Source: Clostridiales bacterium
GTDB taxonomy: Bacteria > Bacillota > Clostridia > Christensenellales > CAG-138
Assembly (NCBI GenBank): GCA_012517905.1
Contig: JAAYUE010000035.1
Span: 1-64,000 of the forward strand
Length of the DNA stretch: 64,000 nt
Reading direction: 5' to 3'
Below, one piece after another: positions 49,548-59,394 of the stretch. The position numbers were made by a program, and so were the translations under genes. Below the pieces are notes generated by a model. The model saw only the letters and a program-made list of their open reading frames with translations. It did no database searches and was not told the DNA's origin. Position 1 is the first letter of the stretch, and every line of letters begins with the position of its first letter.

Positions 49548-51530
49548 ATGAAACAGATCGAACAGAAAGCGATTACCACAATCCGTTTCCTCGCAGCGGA
49601 GGCCGTTCAAAAGGCGAACAGCGGCCATCCGGGCCTGCCCATCGGTTCCGCGCCGATGGCGTTTACGCTCTGGAAGCAGATGCGACACGATCCGAAGGAC
49701 ACCAAGTGGGCCGGACGGGACCGCTTCGTGCTCTCCGCCGGACACGCGTCCATGCTTGAATACTCGCTGCTGCATCTCTTTGGCTACGGCCTGCCGCTGG
49801 AAGAGCTGGAGCGCTTCCGCCAGTGGGGCAGCAAAACGCCCGGGCATCCGGAGTTTGGCCACACCGTCGGGGTGGAGACCACCACCGGTCCGCTGGGACA
49901 GGGCATTGCCAACGCGGTCGGCATGGCGATGGCCGAGGCGCGGCTTGCGGCGGAATTCAACCGCGAGGGGTATCCGGTTGTCGATAACTACACCTATGCG
50001 CTGACCGGCGACGGCTGCCTGATGGAGGGCGTCGCATCGGAGGCCGCGTCGCTCGCTGGCCATCTCGGTCTTGGAAAACTGATTTTGCTCTACGACCGCA
50101 ACGAGATCACGATCGAGGGCGGCACGAGCCTTGCGTTCACCGAGGATGTCGGCAAGCGCTTCGAAGCCTACGGCTGGACGGTACAGCACGTTGCCGACGG
50201 CGAGGATACGGAAGCGATCGCCAAAGCGATCGACGCCGCAAAAGCGGACAGGACGCATCCTTCGCTGATCATCGTCCGCACCGAAATCGCGCACGGCACG
50301 CCGAAGGCGAACTCCGCCAGCGCGCACGGCGAGCCGCTCGGCGAAGAGGCGATCAAGGCCATGCGCGCGTATTATCACTGGGACGAGGAGCCGTTCGCGG
50401 TTCCCGAGGACGTGCGCGCCTATTTCGCAGAGCTCCAGACGGGCTACAGCAAGCAGCATGCGGACTACGACGCGATGTTCGAAGGCTATCAAAAAGCATA
50501 TCCCGACCTCTATGAAAAGTGGGTCGCCTGGCACGAAACCAAGTTGCCGGAGGCGCTGAAGCAGGACCCGCGGCTATGGGGCGCATCCGGCTCGAAAGCC
50601 ACCCGCGCGGTCAGTGGCGAAATCCTCAACATCTTTGCGGAATATATGCCGAACCTGTTCGGCGGCAGCGCGGACCTTGCGCCGTCCAACAAGACGGAAC
50701 TCAAGGGCAAGGGGTTCTACGGCGCGGAAAACCGCCTCGGCGCAAATGTCCACTTCGGCATCCGCGAGTTTGCCATGGCGGCGATTTCCAACGGCATCCA
50801 GCTTTACGGCGGATTCCATGCGTTCTGCGCGACCTTCCTCGTGTTTACGGACTATCTCAAGCCCGCGCTGCGCCTTTCGGCCATCATGCACCAGCCCGTG
50901 GTCTATGTCATGACGCACGACAGCATCGGCGTCGGCGAGGACGGCCCGACGCATCAGCCGGTCGAGCACCTCGCGGCGCTTCGCGCAACGCCCGGCACGC
51001 TCGTCTTCCGCCCGGCGGATGCGAAAGAGACCGCCTGCAGCTACATCATGGCGTTTGAGGCGGACAAGCCCTCCGTGCTTGCGCTGACAAGGCAAAATCT
51101 GCCGCAGTACGCCGAAACGGGCGAGGGCGCTTACCGCGGCGGCTATGTTCTGCGCGACGCAAAGAACGGCAGGCCGGACGTCATCCTCATGGCGAGCGGC
51201 AGCGAGGTGGAGCTTCTCTACAAGGCCGCCGATCTGCTGGAAGCGGACGGGATTTCCAGCCGCCTTGTCTCCATGCCCTGTCTGGACCTCTTCGACGAGC
51301 AGGACGCGGCCTATCGGGAGAGCGTGCTGCCGAACGGCGTGCGCGCGCGCGTCGCGGTCGAAGCGGCGTCCGCCTACAGCTGGGATCGCTACGTCGGGCT
51401 CGACGGCGAGACCGTCTGCCTCGATCACTTCGGCGCTTCTGCGCCGGCGGGCATCCTCTTCAAAGAGTTCGGCTTTACGGCGGAGAACGTCGCAAGCGCC
51501 GCGAAGAAGAGCATCGCCAAGGCGAAGTAA
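49548..51530 (+). CDS. tkt: Transketolase
   Basis: [84 protein letters not shown]. Confidence 0.97.
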   Translation: MKQIEQKAITTIRFLAAEAVQKANSGHPGLPIGSAPMAFTLWKQMRHDPKDTKWAGRDRFVLSAGHASMLEYSLLHLFGYGLPLEELERFRQWGSKTPGHPEFGHTVGVETTTGPLGQGIANAVGMAMAEARLAAEFNREGYPVVDNYTYALTGDGCLMEGVASEAASLAGHLGLGKLILLYDRNEITIEGGTSLAFTEDVGKRFEAYGWTVQHVADGEDTEAIAKAIDAAKADRTHPSLIIVRTEIAHGTPKANSASAHGEPLGEEAIKAMRAYYHWDEEPFAVPEDVRAYFAELQTGYSKQHADYDAMFEGYQKAYPDLYEKWVAWHETKLPEALKQDPRLWGASGSKATRAVSGEILNIFAEYMPNLFGGSADLAPSNKTELKGKGFYGAENRLGANVHFGIREFAMAAISNGIQLYGGFHAFCATFLVFTDYLKPALRLSAIMHQPVVYVMTHDSIGVGEDGPTHQPVEHLAALRATPGTLVFRPADAKETACSYIMAFEADKPSVLALTRQNLPQYAETGEGAYRGGYVLRDAKNGRPDVILMASGSEVELLYKAADLLEADGISSRLVSMPCLDLFDEQDAAYRESVLPNGVRARVAVEAASAYSWDRYVGLDGETVCLDHFGASAPAGILFKEFGFTAENVASAAKKSIAKAK

Positions 51531-51588
51531 AAATGCGAACGGACGGACCCGGTTGCGGGTCCGTTTCGTAAAAAAGGAGCGACTGCGA

Positions 51589-52557
51589 TTGAATCGGTTT
51601 CTGATGACGGACGGCACGGACCCCTATGAAAACCTCGCGCTGGAAGAGCTGCTCTTTGAGACGCAGGGGACGGGCGCGACCTTCTACCTCTGGCAAAACG
51701 AACGCACGGTCGTCATCGGCCGGAACCAGAACGCTTGGCACGAATGCCGGGTCGAACTGCTCGAGAGCGAGGGCGGCAAGCTCGCCCGCCGCTCGTCCGG
51801 CGGCGGCGCGGTGTTTCACGACCTCGGCAACCTGAACTTTACGTTTCTGCTGCCGCGGGAAAACTACGACCTCGCGCGCCAGCTCGGCGTGATTCAAAAG
51901 GCCGCGGCGAAGTTCGGCATAGACACCTCGTTCACCGGCCGAAACGATCTCGTGCTGACGGAGACGGGCGCGAAGTTCTCCGGCAACGCGTTCCGCTTTT
52001 CAAACAGCGTCGCGCTGCATCACGGCACGATTCTGATTTCGGCGGACTTTGCCAACCTTGGCCGGTATCTCGCGCCCTCCAAGATGAAGCTGGAGGCGAA
52101 GGGCGTCAAGAGCGTGGTCAGCCGTGTGGCCAACCTCGGCGAGCAGAACCCCGCGCTGACCGTGGCGTCGATGAAGCTAGCGCTTATGGAAGCGTTTGAG
52201 GCCGAGTATGGCCCATACGAACCGCACAGCTGGGAACTGATCGACAAAGAAGCGCTGGAAGCAAAGCGGCGGACCTACGCCTCCTGGGAATGGAAGTTCG
52301 GCACGACGCCCGCGTTCAACGTGTCGCTTGAAAACCGCTTCGACTTCGGCTGCGTGGAGCTGCTGCTCAACGTGCAAAACGGCGTGGTCAAATCCGCCGT
52401 GTGCTACACGGATGCGATGGACGACACGCTGGCGAAGCGCGTCGAAGGGCTTGTGACCGGCTGCGCCTATGGCAGCGGCGCGCTCTGCGCGCGCCTTGGC
52501 GGCGGCGGCGCGCAAGAGGCGGCGATCGCCGACTTTCTGGCGAAGCAGACGTTCTGA
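51589..52557 (+). CDS. lplA: Lipoate-protein ligase A
   Basis: DPYENLALEELLFE; VVIGRNQNAWHECRVELLESEGGKLARRSSGGGAVFHDLGNLNFTFL; probable TTG start with an upstream AAAAAGGAG. Confidence 0.92.
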   Translation: MNRFLMTDGTDPYENLALEELLFETQGTGATFYLWQNERTVVIGRNQNAWHECRVELLESEGGKLARRSSGGGAVFHDLGNLNFTFLLPRENYDLARQLGVIQKAAAKFGIDTSFTGRNDLVLTETGAKFSGNAFRFSNSVALHHGTILISADFANLGRYLAPSKMKLEAKGVKSVVSRVANLGEQNPALTVASMKLALMEAFEAEYGPYEPHSWELIDKEALEAKRRTYASWEWKFGTTPAFNVSLENRFDFGCVELLLNVQNGVVKSAVCYTDAMDDTLAKRVEGLVTGCAYGSGALCARLGGGGAQEAAIADFLAKQTF

Positions 52558-52626
52558 ATTGCACTACTGAAACGGACATGACAAAGAGGCGGGGAAATCC
52601 CCGCCTCTGTTGCGTTACGTTTGCGA

Positions 52627-53472
52627 TTATTGACCCAGTCCGATGTCCACGAGCGTGTCGCTGCCGCTGGTGACCTTGGGCAGCTGGCCGTCCCATTTCT
52701 GCAGCGTTTCATAGCGCAGCAGCATGTCGTTGAGCGACTCTGCGATGGTTCGGTTGCTTTCCGCGGTCGCGTCCGCGAGCAGCTTGATCTTGTCCGCCTC
52801 CGCCTGCGCGGCGATGACCTGCTTCTGCGCTTCGGTGTTGGCGATGACGAGCGCCTGCTCCTGCTCGGTGCGCGTCTTGATCAGGTTCTGTTCGGCGACC
52901 TGCTTGGCCTCGATGGCGCTGATGTACTCCTCGGTGAAGTCCCAGTTGATGATGTTGAGATCGTCCACATAGATGCCGTATTCGTTCAGCTTCGTGTTGA
53001 GGTTTTCATCGAGCAGCACGCTGACCTCGCCGCGCGTGCTGACGAGCTGCTGCGCGGTGTAGTTCGCCGTGACGGCCTTGAGCACTTCGTTGATCGCGGG
53101 GACGACGAGCACGTCGTCATATCCCAGGCCGACTTGCTTGTAGATCTCCGCGCTCGAGGATTTGTTGATGTGGTAGTTGACCGCGATGACCGTTGAAACC
53201 GTCTGCAAATCCTTGCTGAAGGCTTCGGTCGTGACTTCGGTCTTCACGATTCGGTTGTTGATGGCGATCACCCGCTGCGCAAACGGCACCTTGAGATGGA
53301 TGCCCTCCTGCAGCACGGCGGGGCTGACGCGGCCGAACGTGAGCACGACGCCCGTCTGTCCCGCTTCGACGACGACGATGCTGCCGCCGAGCACGGCAAT
53401 GATCACGACGAGCAGTATGATGGCGACGGTGATTTTGCCGACAGCCAGATTTCCAGCCTTATCTCTGAACAT
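52627..53472 (-). CDS. SPFH/Band 7 (prohibitin/stomatin-like) protein
   Basis: TM then VVVEAGQTGVVLTFGRVSPAVLQEGIHLKVPFAQRVIAINNRIVKTEV...; AEAEADKIK-like coiled coil. AAGGAG RBS before MFRDKAG. Confidence 0.9.
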   Translation of the reverse strand: MFRDKAGNLAVGKITVAIILLVVIIAVLGGSIVVVEAGQTGVVLTFGRVSPAVLQEGIHLKVPFAQRVIAINNRIVKTEVTTEAFSKDLQTVSTVIAVNYHINKSSSAEIYKQVGLGYDDVLVVPAINEVLKAVTANYTAQQLVSTRGEVSVLLDENLNTKLNEYGIYVDDLNIINWDFTEEYISAIEAKQVAEQNLIKTRTEQEQALVIANTEAQKQVIAAQAEADKIKLLADATAESNRTIAESLNDMLLRYETLQKWDGQLPKVTSGSDTLVDIGLGQ

Positions 53473-53699
53473 AAAACACTCCTTTTCTGTCATCTGTCCC
53501 TTAGTATAACATATGTGCCGGCCGGATTGAATGCCGGCGCGCAGACCAAAAGCGAACGTGCTGTGAAATCGCTCCCGTTCGCCGCAAACAGGCAAAACGG
53601 CGGGGGGCACCCGCCGTTTCGTATGGAGGAATCAACAGACCGGATCGTCCGGCCGCCGTCGGGTTTCGATCACAAACCGCGCGGCGCCGAACCGAGGAC

Positions 53700-56264
53700 T
53701 TACTTTTTGCTGTAAGGCGTGTTTTCCAGCGGGAGTCTGGTGCGGAATACGCCGTCCCGGTTGTAGTATGCGTTCTGCACGGCGGGGGCGGTCGGAATCG
53801 AGCAGATTTCGCCGACGCCCTTCGCGCCGCAGGCAAGCCCGTCCTTTGTCGCCTTGCCGACGATGATGGGCCTGAGTTCCGGCGTCATGCTCGATTTGAA
53901 GAGGCCGAGCGTACCGAACTTTCGCATCGGCTTGCCGTTTTCCAGCGGGAAATCCTCCGTGAGCGCATAACCGAGGCTCATGACCACGCCGCCCTCGATC
54001 TGTCCTTCGAGCGCGACCGGGTTGACCGCGCGGCCGACGTCGTGCGCCGCCGTGACGCACGAAACGCGTCCGTCGTCGTCGAGCTCGACAACGTGCGTCG
54101 CGTAGCCGTAGGCGATGTGCGACGTCGGGTTCGGCTTATCCGAACCCATGGGGTCGGTCACGCCCTCGTATTCGCCGAGGAAACTCTGTCCCTCGAGCGC
54201 ATCCAGCGAACCTGCGCCGTCCAGAGCGGCCTTGACGAGCTTTGCCGCGCGCACGGCGGCCTCGCCCGTAAAGAGCGTCTGCCGCGAGGCGGTGGTGTTG
54301 CCCGCGTTCGGCGCGTTGGAAGTATCCGGCACGTGATAGACGATCTTTTCGAGCGGAAGGCCGGTGATCTCTTTGACAAACTGGGTCTGGACGGTGCCCA
54401 TGCCCTGACCGATGCAGGCGGCGGAGGAGTGCAGATGCAGCTTGCCGCCGAGCACCTCGATCCGGCAGCGGCCGACGTCCGGCACGCCTACGCCGAGGCC
54501 GCTGTTTTTCATTGCGCAGGCGATGCCCGCTTTGGGGTTGCGCTCGAGAATCGGGCGCACTGCGTCGAGCGTTTCCACCAGCGCGGTGGTTTCGTCCGCA
54601 AACTGTCCGTTTGGCAGCACCTGACCCGGACGGATGGCGTTTTTATAGCGAAACTCAAACGGCGTCATGCCGACGAGATCCGCGAGCTGGTTGAGATTGC
54701 ACTCCGTGGCAAAGCAGCTCTGCGTGACGCCGAATCCGCGAAACGCGCCGCCCGGCGGGTTGTTGGTGTAGTAGGCGTAGCCCTCGATGTCCACGTCCTG
54801 ATAGTCGTAGGGACCGGCCGCGTGGGTACAGGCGCGCTGGAGCACCGGTCCGCCGAGAGAGGCGTACGCACCGCTGTCGGCTATGATGCGCGCGCGCATG
54901 GCGGTGAGCTTGCCCGTTTCGTCGCAGGCGGTGGTGAAGTCCATCTCCATCGCGTGGCGCTTGGGATGGATGAGCAGGCTGTCCGTGCGCGTGAAGCGCA
55001 CCTTGACCGGACGCTGGAGCAGATAGCAGGCAAGCGCCGCGTGGTGCTGAACGCTCATGTCCTCCTTGCCGCCAAAACCGCCGCCGATCATCATGGCCGT
55101 GACGCGCACCTGCTCCGGCGGGAGGCCGAGCAGCGCCGCGCATTCCTTGCGCGTTTGATACACGCCCTGGTCGCCGCTGAAGATATGCACGCCGTCGCCT
55201 TCCGGCTCGGCAACCGCGCATTCCGGCTCCAGAAACGCATGGTCGGTAAACGGCACGCTGTAGTGGTTTGTCACCACATGCGCGCTGTTTTGAATGACTT
55301 CGTCCGCGTTTCCGCGCTTGACAAACTGATAGGACAGCAGATTGTCCTGCCGATCCGAGTGCACGAGCAGCGCGCCGTCCTTTCGCGCGGCGTCCGCCGA
55401 GAGAACAGGGGTAAGCGGCTCGTATTCCACCGAAACGGCGGCTTTGCCCGCGTCGAGCGCAGCGGGGGATTCCGCGACGACGAGCGCGACGGCGTCGCCC
55501 AGAAAGTGCGTGACGGCGCCGACGGGGATCATGACGTCGTAGTCCTGCACGAGATGGCCGATCTTTTTTGCGCCGGGCACGTCGTCCGCCGTGAAGACGG
55601 CGACCACGCCGGGCACTTCCTTCGCCGCGGCGGTGTCGATGGAGCGCACCCTGGCGCGCGGATGCGCGCTGCGCACCGCGGAGGCGATCAGCATGCCGGG
55701 CAGGTGGATGTCGTCGGCATACATCGCGGTTCCGAGCGTCTTATCGACGACTTCGATGCGGCGGATGCTGTCGCCGACCGTGCCGGGCAGCTCGCCGGAG
55801 GGGACCGCAGTATGTTCACGAAAGAGTTTCGCGGCGAGCAGAATCGCTTCTTCGATCTTCTTATAGCCCGTGCAGCGACAGATGTTGTTTTTGATCGCAT
55901 CCTTGACCTCGGCGGGCGTGGGATCGGGATTGCGGTCGATCAGCCCTTTGGCGCTGATGACCATGCCGGGCGTGCAAAAGCCGCACTGCACCGCGCCGCA
56001 GGAGGAGAACGCATAGGCATACACATCCCGTTCGCGTGCGGAAAGACCCTCGACGGTAACGATGGATTTTCCGTCGAGCCGATCCGTCTGCTGGACGCAC
56101 GCTTTCGTCGGCTTGCCGTCGATGAGCACCATGCAGGTTCCGCAGGCGCCCTCCGAGCAGCCGTTTTTCACGCTGGTGAGCAGCAGGGTGTCCCGCAGGA
56201 ACGGGAGCAGTTTTTGATTCTGGTCAACGGCGATGGGTTGCCCGTTGACGGTGAGCATTGCCAT
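53700..56264 (-). CDS. xdh: Molybdenum hydroxylase, xanthine dehydrogenase family (fused 2Fe-2S and Mo-binding domains; selenium-dependent type suggested by context)
   Basis: NGCSEGACGTCMVLIDGKPTKAC and CGFCTPGMVISAKGL...NICRCTGYKKIEEAI (2Fe-2S pair); MIGGGFGGKED and PPGGAFRGFGVTQ (Mo domain); GAKGVGE C-terminal motif; adjacent ygfK and ssnA. Confidence 0.92.
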   Translation of the reverse strand: MAMLTVNGQPIAVDQNQKLLPFLRDTLLLTSVKNGCSEGACGTCMVLIDGKPTKACVQQTDRLDGKSIVTVEGLSARERDVYAYAFSSCGAVQCGFCTPGMVISAKGLIDRNPDPTPAEVKDAIKNNICRCTGYKKIEEAILLAAKLFREHTAVPSGELPGTVGDSIRRIEVVDKTLGTAMYADDIHLPGMLIASAVRSAHPRARVRSIDTAAAKEVPGVVAVFTADDVPGAKKIGHLVQDYDVMIPVGAVTHFLGDAVALVVAESPAALDAGKAAVSVEYEPLTPVLSADAARKDGALLVHSDRQDNLLSYQFVKRGNADEVIQNSAHVVTNHYSVPFTDHAFLEPECAVAEPEGDGVHIFSGDQGVYQTRKECAALLGLPPEQVRVTAMMIGGGFGGKEDMSVQHHAALACYLLQRPVKVRFTRTDSLLIHPKRHAMEMDFTTACDETGKLTAMRARIIADSGAYASLGGPVLQRACTHAAGPYDYQDVDIEGYAYYTNNPPGGAFRGFGVTQSCFATECNLNQLADLVGMTPFEFRYKNAIRPGQVLPNGQFADETTALVETLDAVRPILERNPKAGIACAMKNSGLGVGVPDVGRCRIEVLGGKLHLHSSAACIGQGMGTVQTQFVKEITGLPLEKIVYHVPDTSNAPNAGNTTASRQTLFTGEAAVRAAKLVKAALDGAGSLDALEGQSFLGEYEGVTDPMGSDKPNPTSHIAYGYATHVVELDDDGRVSCVTAAHDVGRAVNPVALEGQIEGGVVMSLGYALTEDFPLENGKPMRKFGTLGLFKSSMTPELRPIIVGKATKDGLACGAKGVGEICSIPTAPAVQNAYYNRDGVFRTRLPLENTPYSKK

Positions 56265-56330
56265 GAAATCTCCCCCTTGAAGACTGGTTCCGAATCCGTT
56301 TGGGTCGGCCGATGCGGCTTTCAGAACGAA

Positions 56331-59300
56331 TCAGAACAGATAGCTGTAGTCCCAGATGACCGCGTTGATGATCTTTTCGATATCCGGGTCGATCGCGTTG
56401 GCGCCGAGCCTGATGGTGGACACCTCGTCGAGACGGAGTTTAATCCTGCCGCCGCCGAGCACGAAGAACCCTTTGTTCTCGCTCTCGTCGAACTCCTTCT
56501 CGGTGGAGAAGAAGGTGAATTTTTCCTTGTAAGGCGCGCTGTCGTAGGGGCAGAACACCGTGCAGTTGCCGCACTCGTTGCACATGCGGTCCACATGGAT
56601 GATCTGCGGCATGTCCATGCCGTCCACGTCGATGGCGATGTTCGCGCGGTTCGGGCAGACTTGCACGCAGCACTCGCAGATGGTGGAGCACGCGAGGCAA
56701 CGCTCGGTCTCCTTGCCCGCGCTGTCGTAGACCGCGAGGGAACCCTGCTTGGCAAGGCAGTTCCCCTGGCAGGCCTTCGCCTCTTCGGGGACGGTGACGG
56801 CGTATTCGCCCACGATCGCGTCGGCGACCCTGCGCGCGTCCGCAATCGCCTCCACGACGGTTGCGGGGCCGCGGTTTGCGTCTCCGATGACGAAGACGTT
56901 CGGCTCGCTCGTTTCAAGCGTGTCGGCGTTGACGGCGACCTTTCCGCGCTCGGTGAGCGCGATGCCGTTGTCCGCAAAGTCCTTCGCCACGACTTTTTCG
57001 CCGATGGCGGAGACAAGCAGGGAGCAGGGGATGGAGACCAGCTCTTCCGTTTCGACGGAGGCGGGTCTGCCGCTGGCGTCCGGCTTGCCGAGCACGCACT
57101 TTTTGCACACGAGCATGCCGTCCCTGAGCGCAACGGGGTTGAGCAGCTCTTTGAATTCCACGCCTTCTTCGACGGCGAGCTGAAGCTCTTCTTCGTCCGC
57201 TGGCATATAGCGCTGCGAGCGGCGGTAGACGATGCTCGCGCTGGCGACGCCCTTGATGCGCTTTGCCGCGCGCGCCGCGTCCATGGCGGTGTTGCCGCCG
57301 CCGACGATGACGACATGCTCGCCGACGTCCTTGAGGGTCTCGCACTTATATTGTTCGAGGAAGTCGAGCACGTTTATGCTCTCGCCTTCCTGCAGCTTCA
57401 GCTCGCCGTGCGCCCACGCGCCCGTGGCGAAGACCACGTGCGTAAAGCCGCTCTTTTTCAGCTCCGCAACGCTCGGCGCGGTGGTGTTCGTCTTTATCTG
57501 CGCGCCCATGGCTTTGAGCAGATCGACGTCGCGATCCATCCCATAATCTCCGATGCGGAAGCCGGGAATGACATACCGCACGATGCCGCCAAGCTCGGCG
57601 CGCTTTTCAAACACGGTGACTTCGGCGCCCTGCCGGCCGAGCAGATAGCCGACCGCCATGCCCGCGGGGCCGCCGCCGACGACGGCGACGTTCGCGTCGG
57701 ACTTGCCCGTGGGCTTGAGCGAGCCGATAATGCTGTCGAAGCCTTCGCGCGCGGCGAGCAGCTTCGCGTCCCGGATGTGCACGCTCTCTTCATAAAACCC
57801 GCGCGTGCATTTATCCATGCAACGGTGCGAACAGATGCGCCCGGTGATGAACGGCAGCGGGTTGCGCTCGAGGATGAGCCTGAGTGCTTCGCCATACTTT
57901 TTGTCGCCGACGAGGCGGACGTATTCGGGAATGTCCTGATGGATCGGACAGCCGTGTTCGCAGGGTGCGATAAAGCAGTTTGTCAGCGGGACCTTGTCCC
58001 TGATTTTACGGACGGGCAGGGGCTTGACGGGCTTGACGTGCCGCTCGTCGGTGCGGGCGGCGCGCGCCAGATACGCGACCTTGCCGACAGACACGCCCTC
58101 GAACGGGCCGTAGTCTTCTTTTGCAAGCTTTTCGGCGATCTGCTTGGCGCGCTGATAACCGCCGGGCTTGAGCAGCGTGGTCGCCAGCGTGACGGGCCAG
58201 ATGCCCGCGTCGAACAGATCGGCGATGTTGTAAAAGTCTGCGCCGCCGGAGAAGGAGAGGCGCATCCTGCCATCGAATTCCCGGCTGATGCGGTGCGCCA
58301 GCTCGATGGTCAGCGGATAGAGCGAACGGCCGCTCATGTACATCTCGCTGCCGGGCAGTTCGCTTCTCGCGATGCCGACGGGGAATGTGTTGGTCAGCTT
58401 GAGGCCGAACTGCACGCCGTTTTCGCAGGCAAGATCCAGAAGGCGCTTGAACATCGGCACCGCGTCGCGATACTGCAGATCGTCGTTGAAATGAAAGTCG
58501 TCGAACACGAGATAATCGTATCCCATGTCGTCCATGGTCTTTCGCGCGAACTGGTACCCCAGCAGCGTGGGGTTGCATTTGACGAACGTATTGAGCCCCT
58601 TCTTGCCGATGAGGTAGCTTGCGATGCGCTCGATCTCCTGCGGCGGGCAGCCGTGGAGCGTGGAGAGCGTGATGGAAGAGCAGATGTTGGGCGACACGGC
58701 GTCGATGTATTTCGCGTCCACCTTCGTAAAGCGCGCGAGGTTTTCTTTTGCCCAGGCGCGGCATTCTTCCCAGATCGGCGTGCCAGAGGCGTTTTTCAGA
58801 CCCTCGATGAAGCGATCGATCTTCTCGCTCGTGATGCCCTCAAAATTGTAACCGACGCTCATGTTGAACATGAAGCCGTCCGGTTGACCGAGGTCGAACT
58901 CCCAGCTGAGCAGTTTGAGCGCGAACCATGCCTTGACGTATTCGTCGAACGCCTCGGGCACGCGAAGCTCGGTCGACCATTCGACGTTATAGCACTCGTC
59001 CTCCGCCAGAATACAGGGCTTGGAAACGGGAAGGTCCTCGCCGTCGAGCGTCTGCACGGTCTTGAGCTCGAAGAAGCGGCAGCCCGCGTAGTAGGCCGCG
59101 ACGATATTCTGCGAAAGCTGCGTATGCGGACCCGCGGCGGGACCGAAGGGCGTCTCGAGGTGCTCGCCGAACAGGTCAAGCATCTTGCCTTTTGGCGCGA
59201 CATACGGGCGGCGGATGCCGAACACGCTGCCCTGACTGCGCTCTTCGAGAATCCAATTCATCAATTCCGCAAAGGGAATGGGGGTCATTCGGTCGGACAT
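56331..59300 (-). CDS. ygfK: YgfK-family putative selenate reductase / iron-sulfur flavoprotein
   Basis: 989 aa; N-terminal MSDRMTPIPFAELMNWILEERSQGSVFGIRRPYV; NVAVVGGGPAGMAVGYLLGRQGAEVTVFEK; C-terminal CLACSTICECCVQVCPNRANIAI and CNECGNCTVFCPYDSAPYK. Confidence 0.93.
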   Translation of the reverse strand: MSDRMTPIPFAELMNWILEERSQGSVFGIRRPYVAPKGKMLDLFGEHLETPFGPAAGPHTQLSQNIVAAYYAGCRFFELKTVQTLDGEDLPVSKPCILAEDECYNVEWSTELRVPEAFDEYVKAWFALKLLSWEFDLGQPDGFMFNMSVGYNFEGITSEKIDRFIEGLKNASGTPIWEECRAWAKENLARFTKVDAKYIDAVSPNICSSITLSTLHGCPPQEIERIASYLIGKKGLNTFVKCNPTLLGYQFARKTMDDMGYDYLVFDDFHFNDDLQYRDAVPMFKRLLDLACENGVQFGLKLTNTFPVGIARSELPGSEMYMSGRSLYPLTIELAHRISREFDGRMRLSFSGGADFYNIADLFDAGIWPVTLATTLLKPGGYQRAKQIAEKLAKEDYGPFEGVSVGKVAYLARAARTDERHVKPVKPLPVRKIRDKVPLTNCFIAPCEHGCPIHQDIPEYVRLVGDKKYGEALRLILERNPLPFITGRICSHRCMDKCTRGFYEESVHIRDAKLLAAREGFDSIIGSLKPTGKSDANVAVVGGGPAGMAVGYLLGRQGAEVTVFEKRAELGGIVRYVIPGFRIGDYGMDRDVDLLKAMGAQIKTNTTAPSVAELKKSGFTHVVFATGAWAHGELKLQEGESINVLDFLEQYKCETLKDVGEHVVIVGGGNTAMDAARAAKRIKGVASASIVYRRSQRYMPADEEELQLAVEEGVEFKELLNPVALRDGMLVCKKCVLGKPDASGRPASVETEELVSIPCSLLVSAIGEKVVAKDFADNGIALTERGKVAVNADTLETSEPNVFVIGDANRGPATVVEAIADARRVADAIVGEYAVTVPEEAKACQGNCLAKQGSLAVYDSAGKETERCLACSTICECCVQVCPNRANIAIDVDGMDMPQIIHVDRMCNECGNCTVFCPYDSAPYKEKFTFFSTEKEFDESENKGFFVLGGGRIKLRLDEVSTIRLGANAIDPDIEKIINAVIWDYSYLF

Positions 59301-59394
59301 GGGAGGCCTCCTTATTCCTATATCTTATCGTGTTGCTGTCGGTCGGTTGTGCCTGCAACGGTTTTTTTTCGCGTAGTGCCGACTTGGCGGCGTT

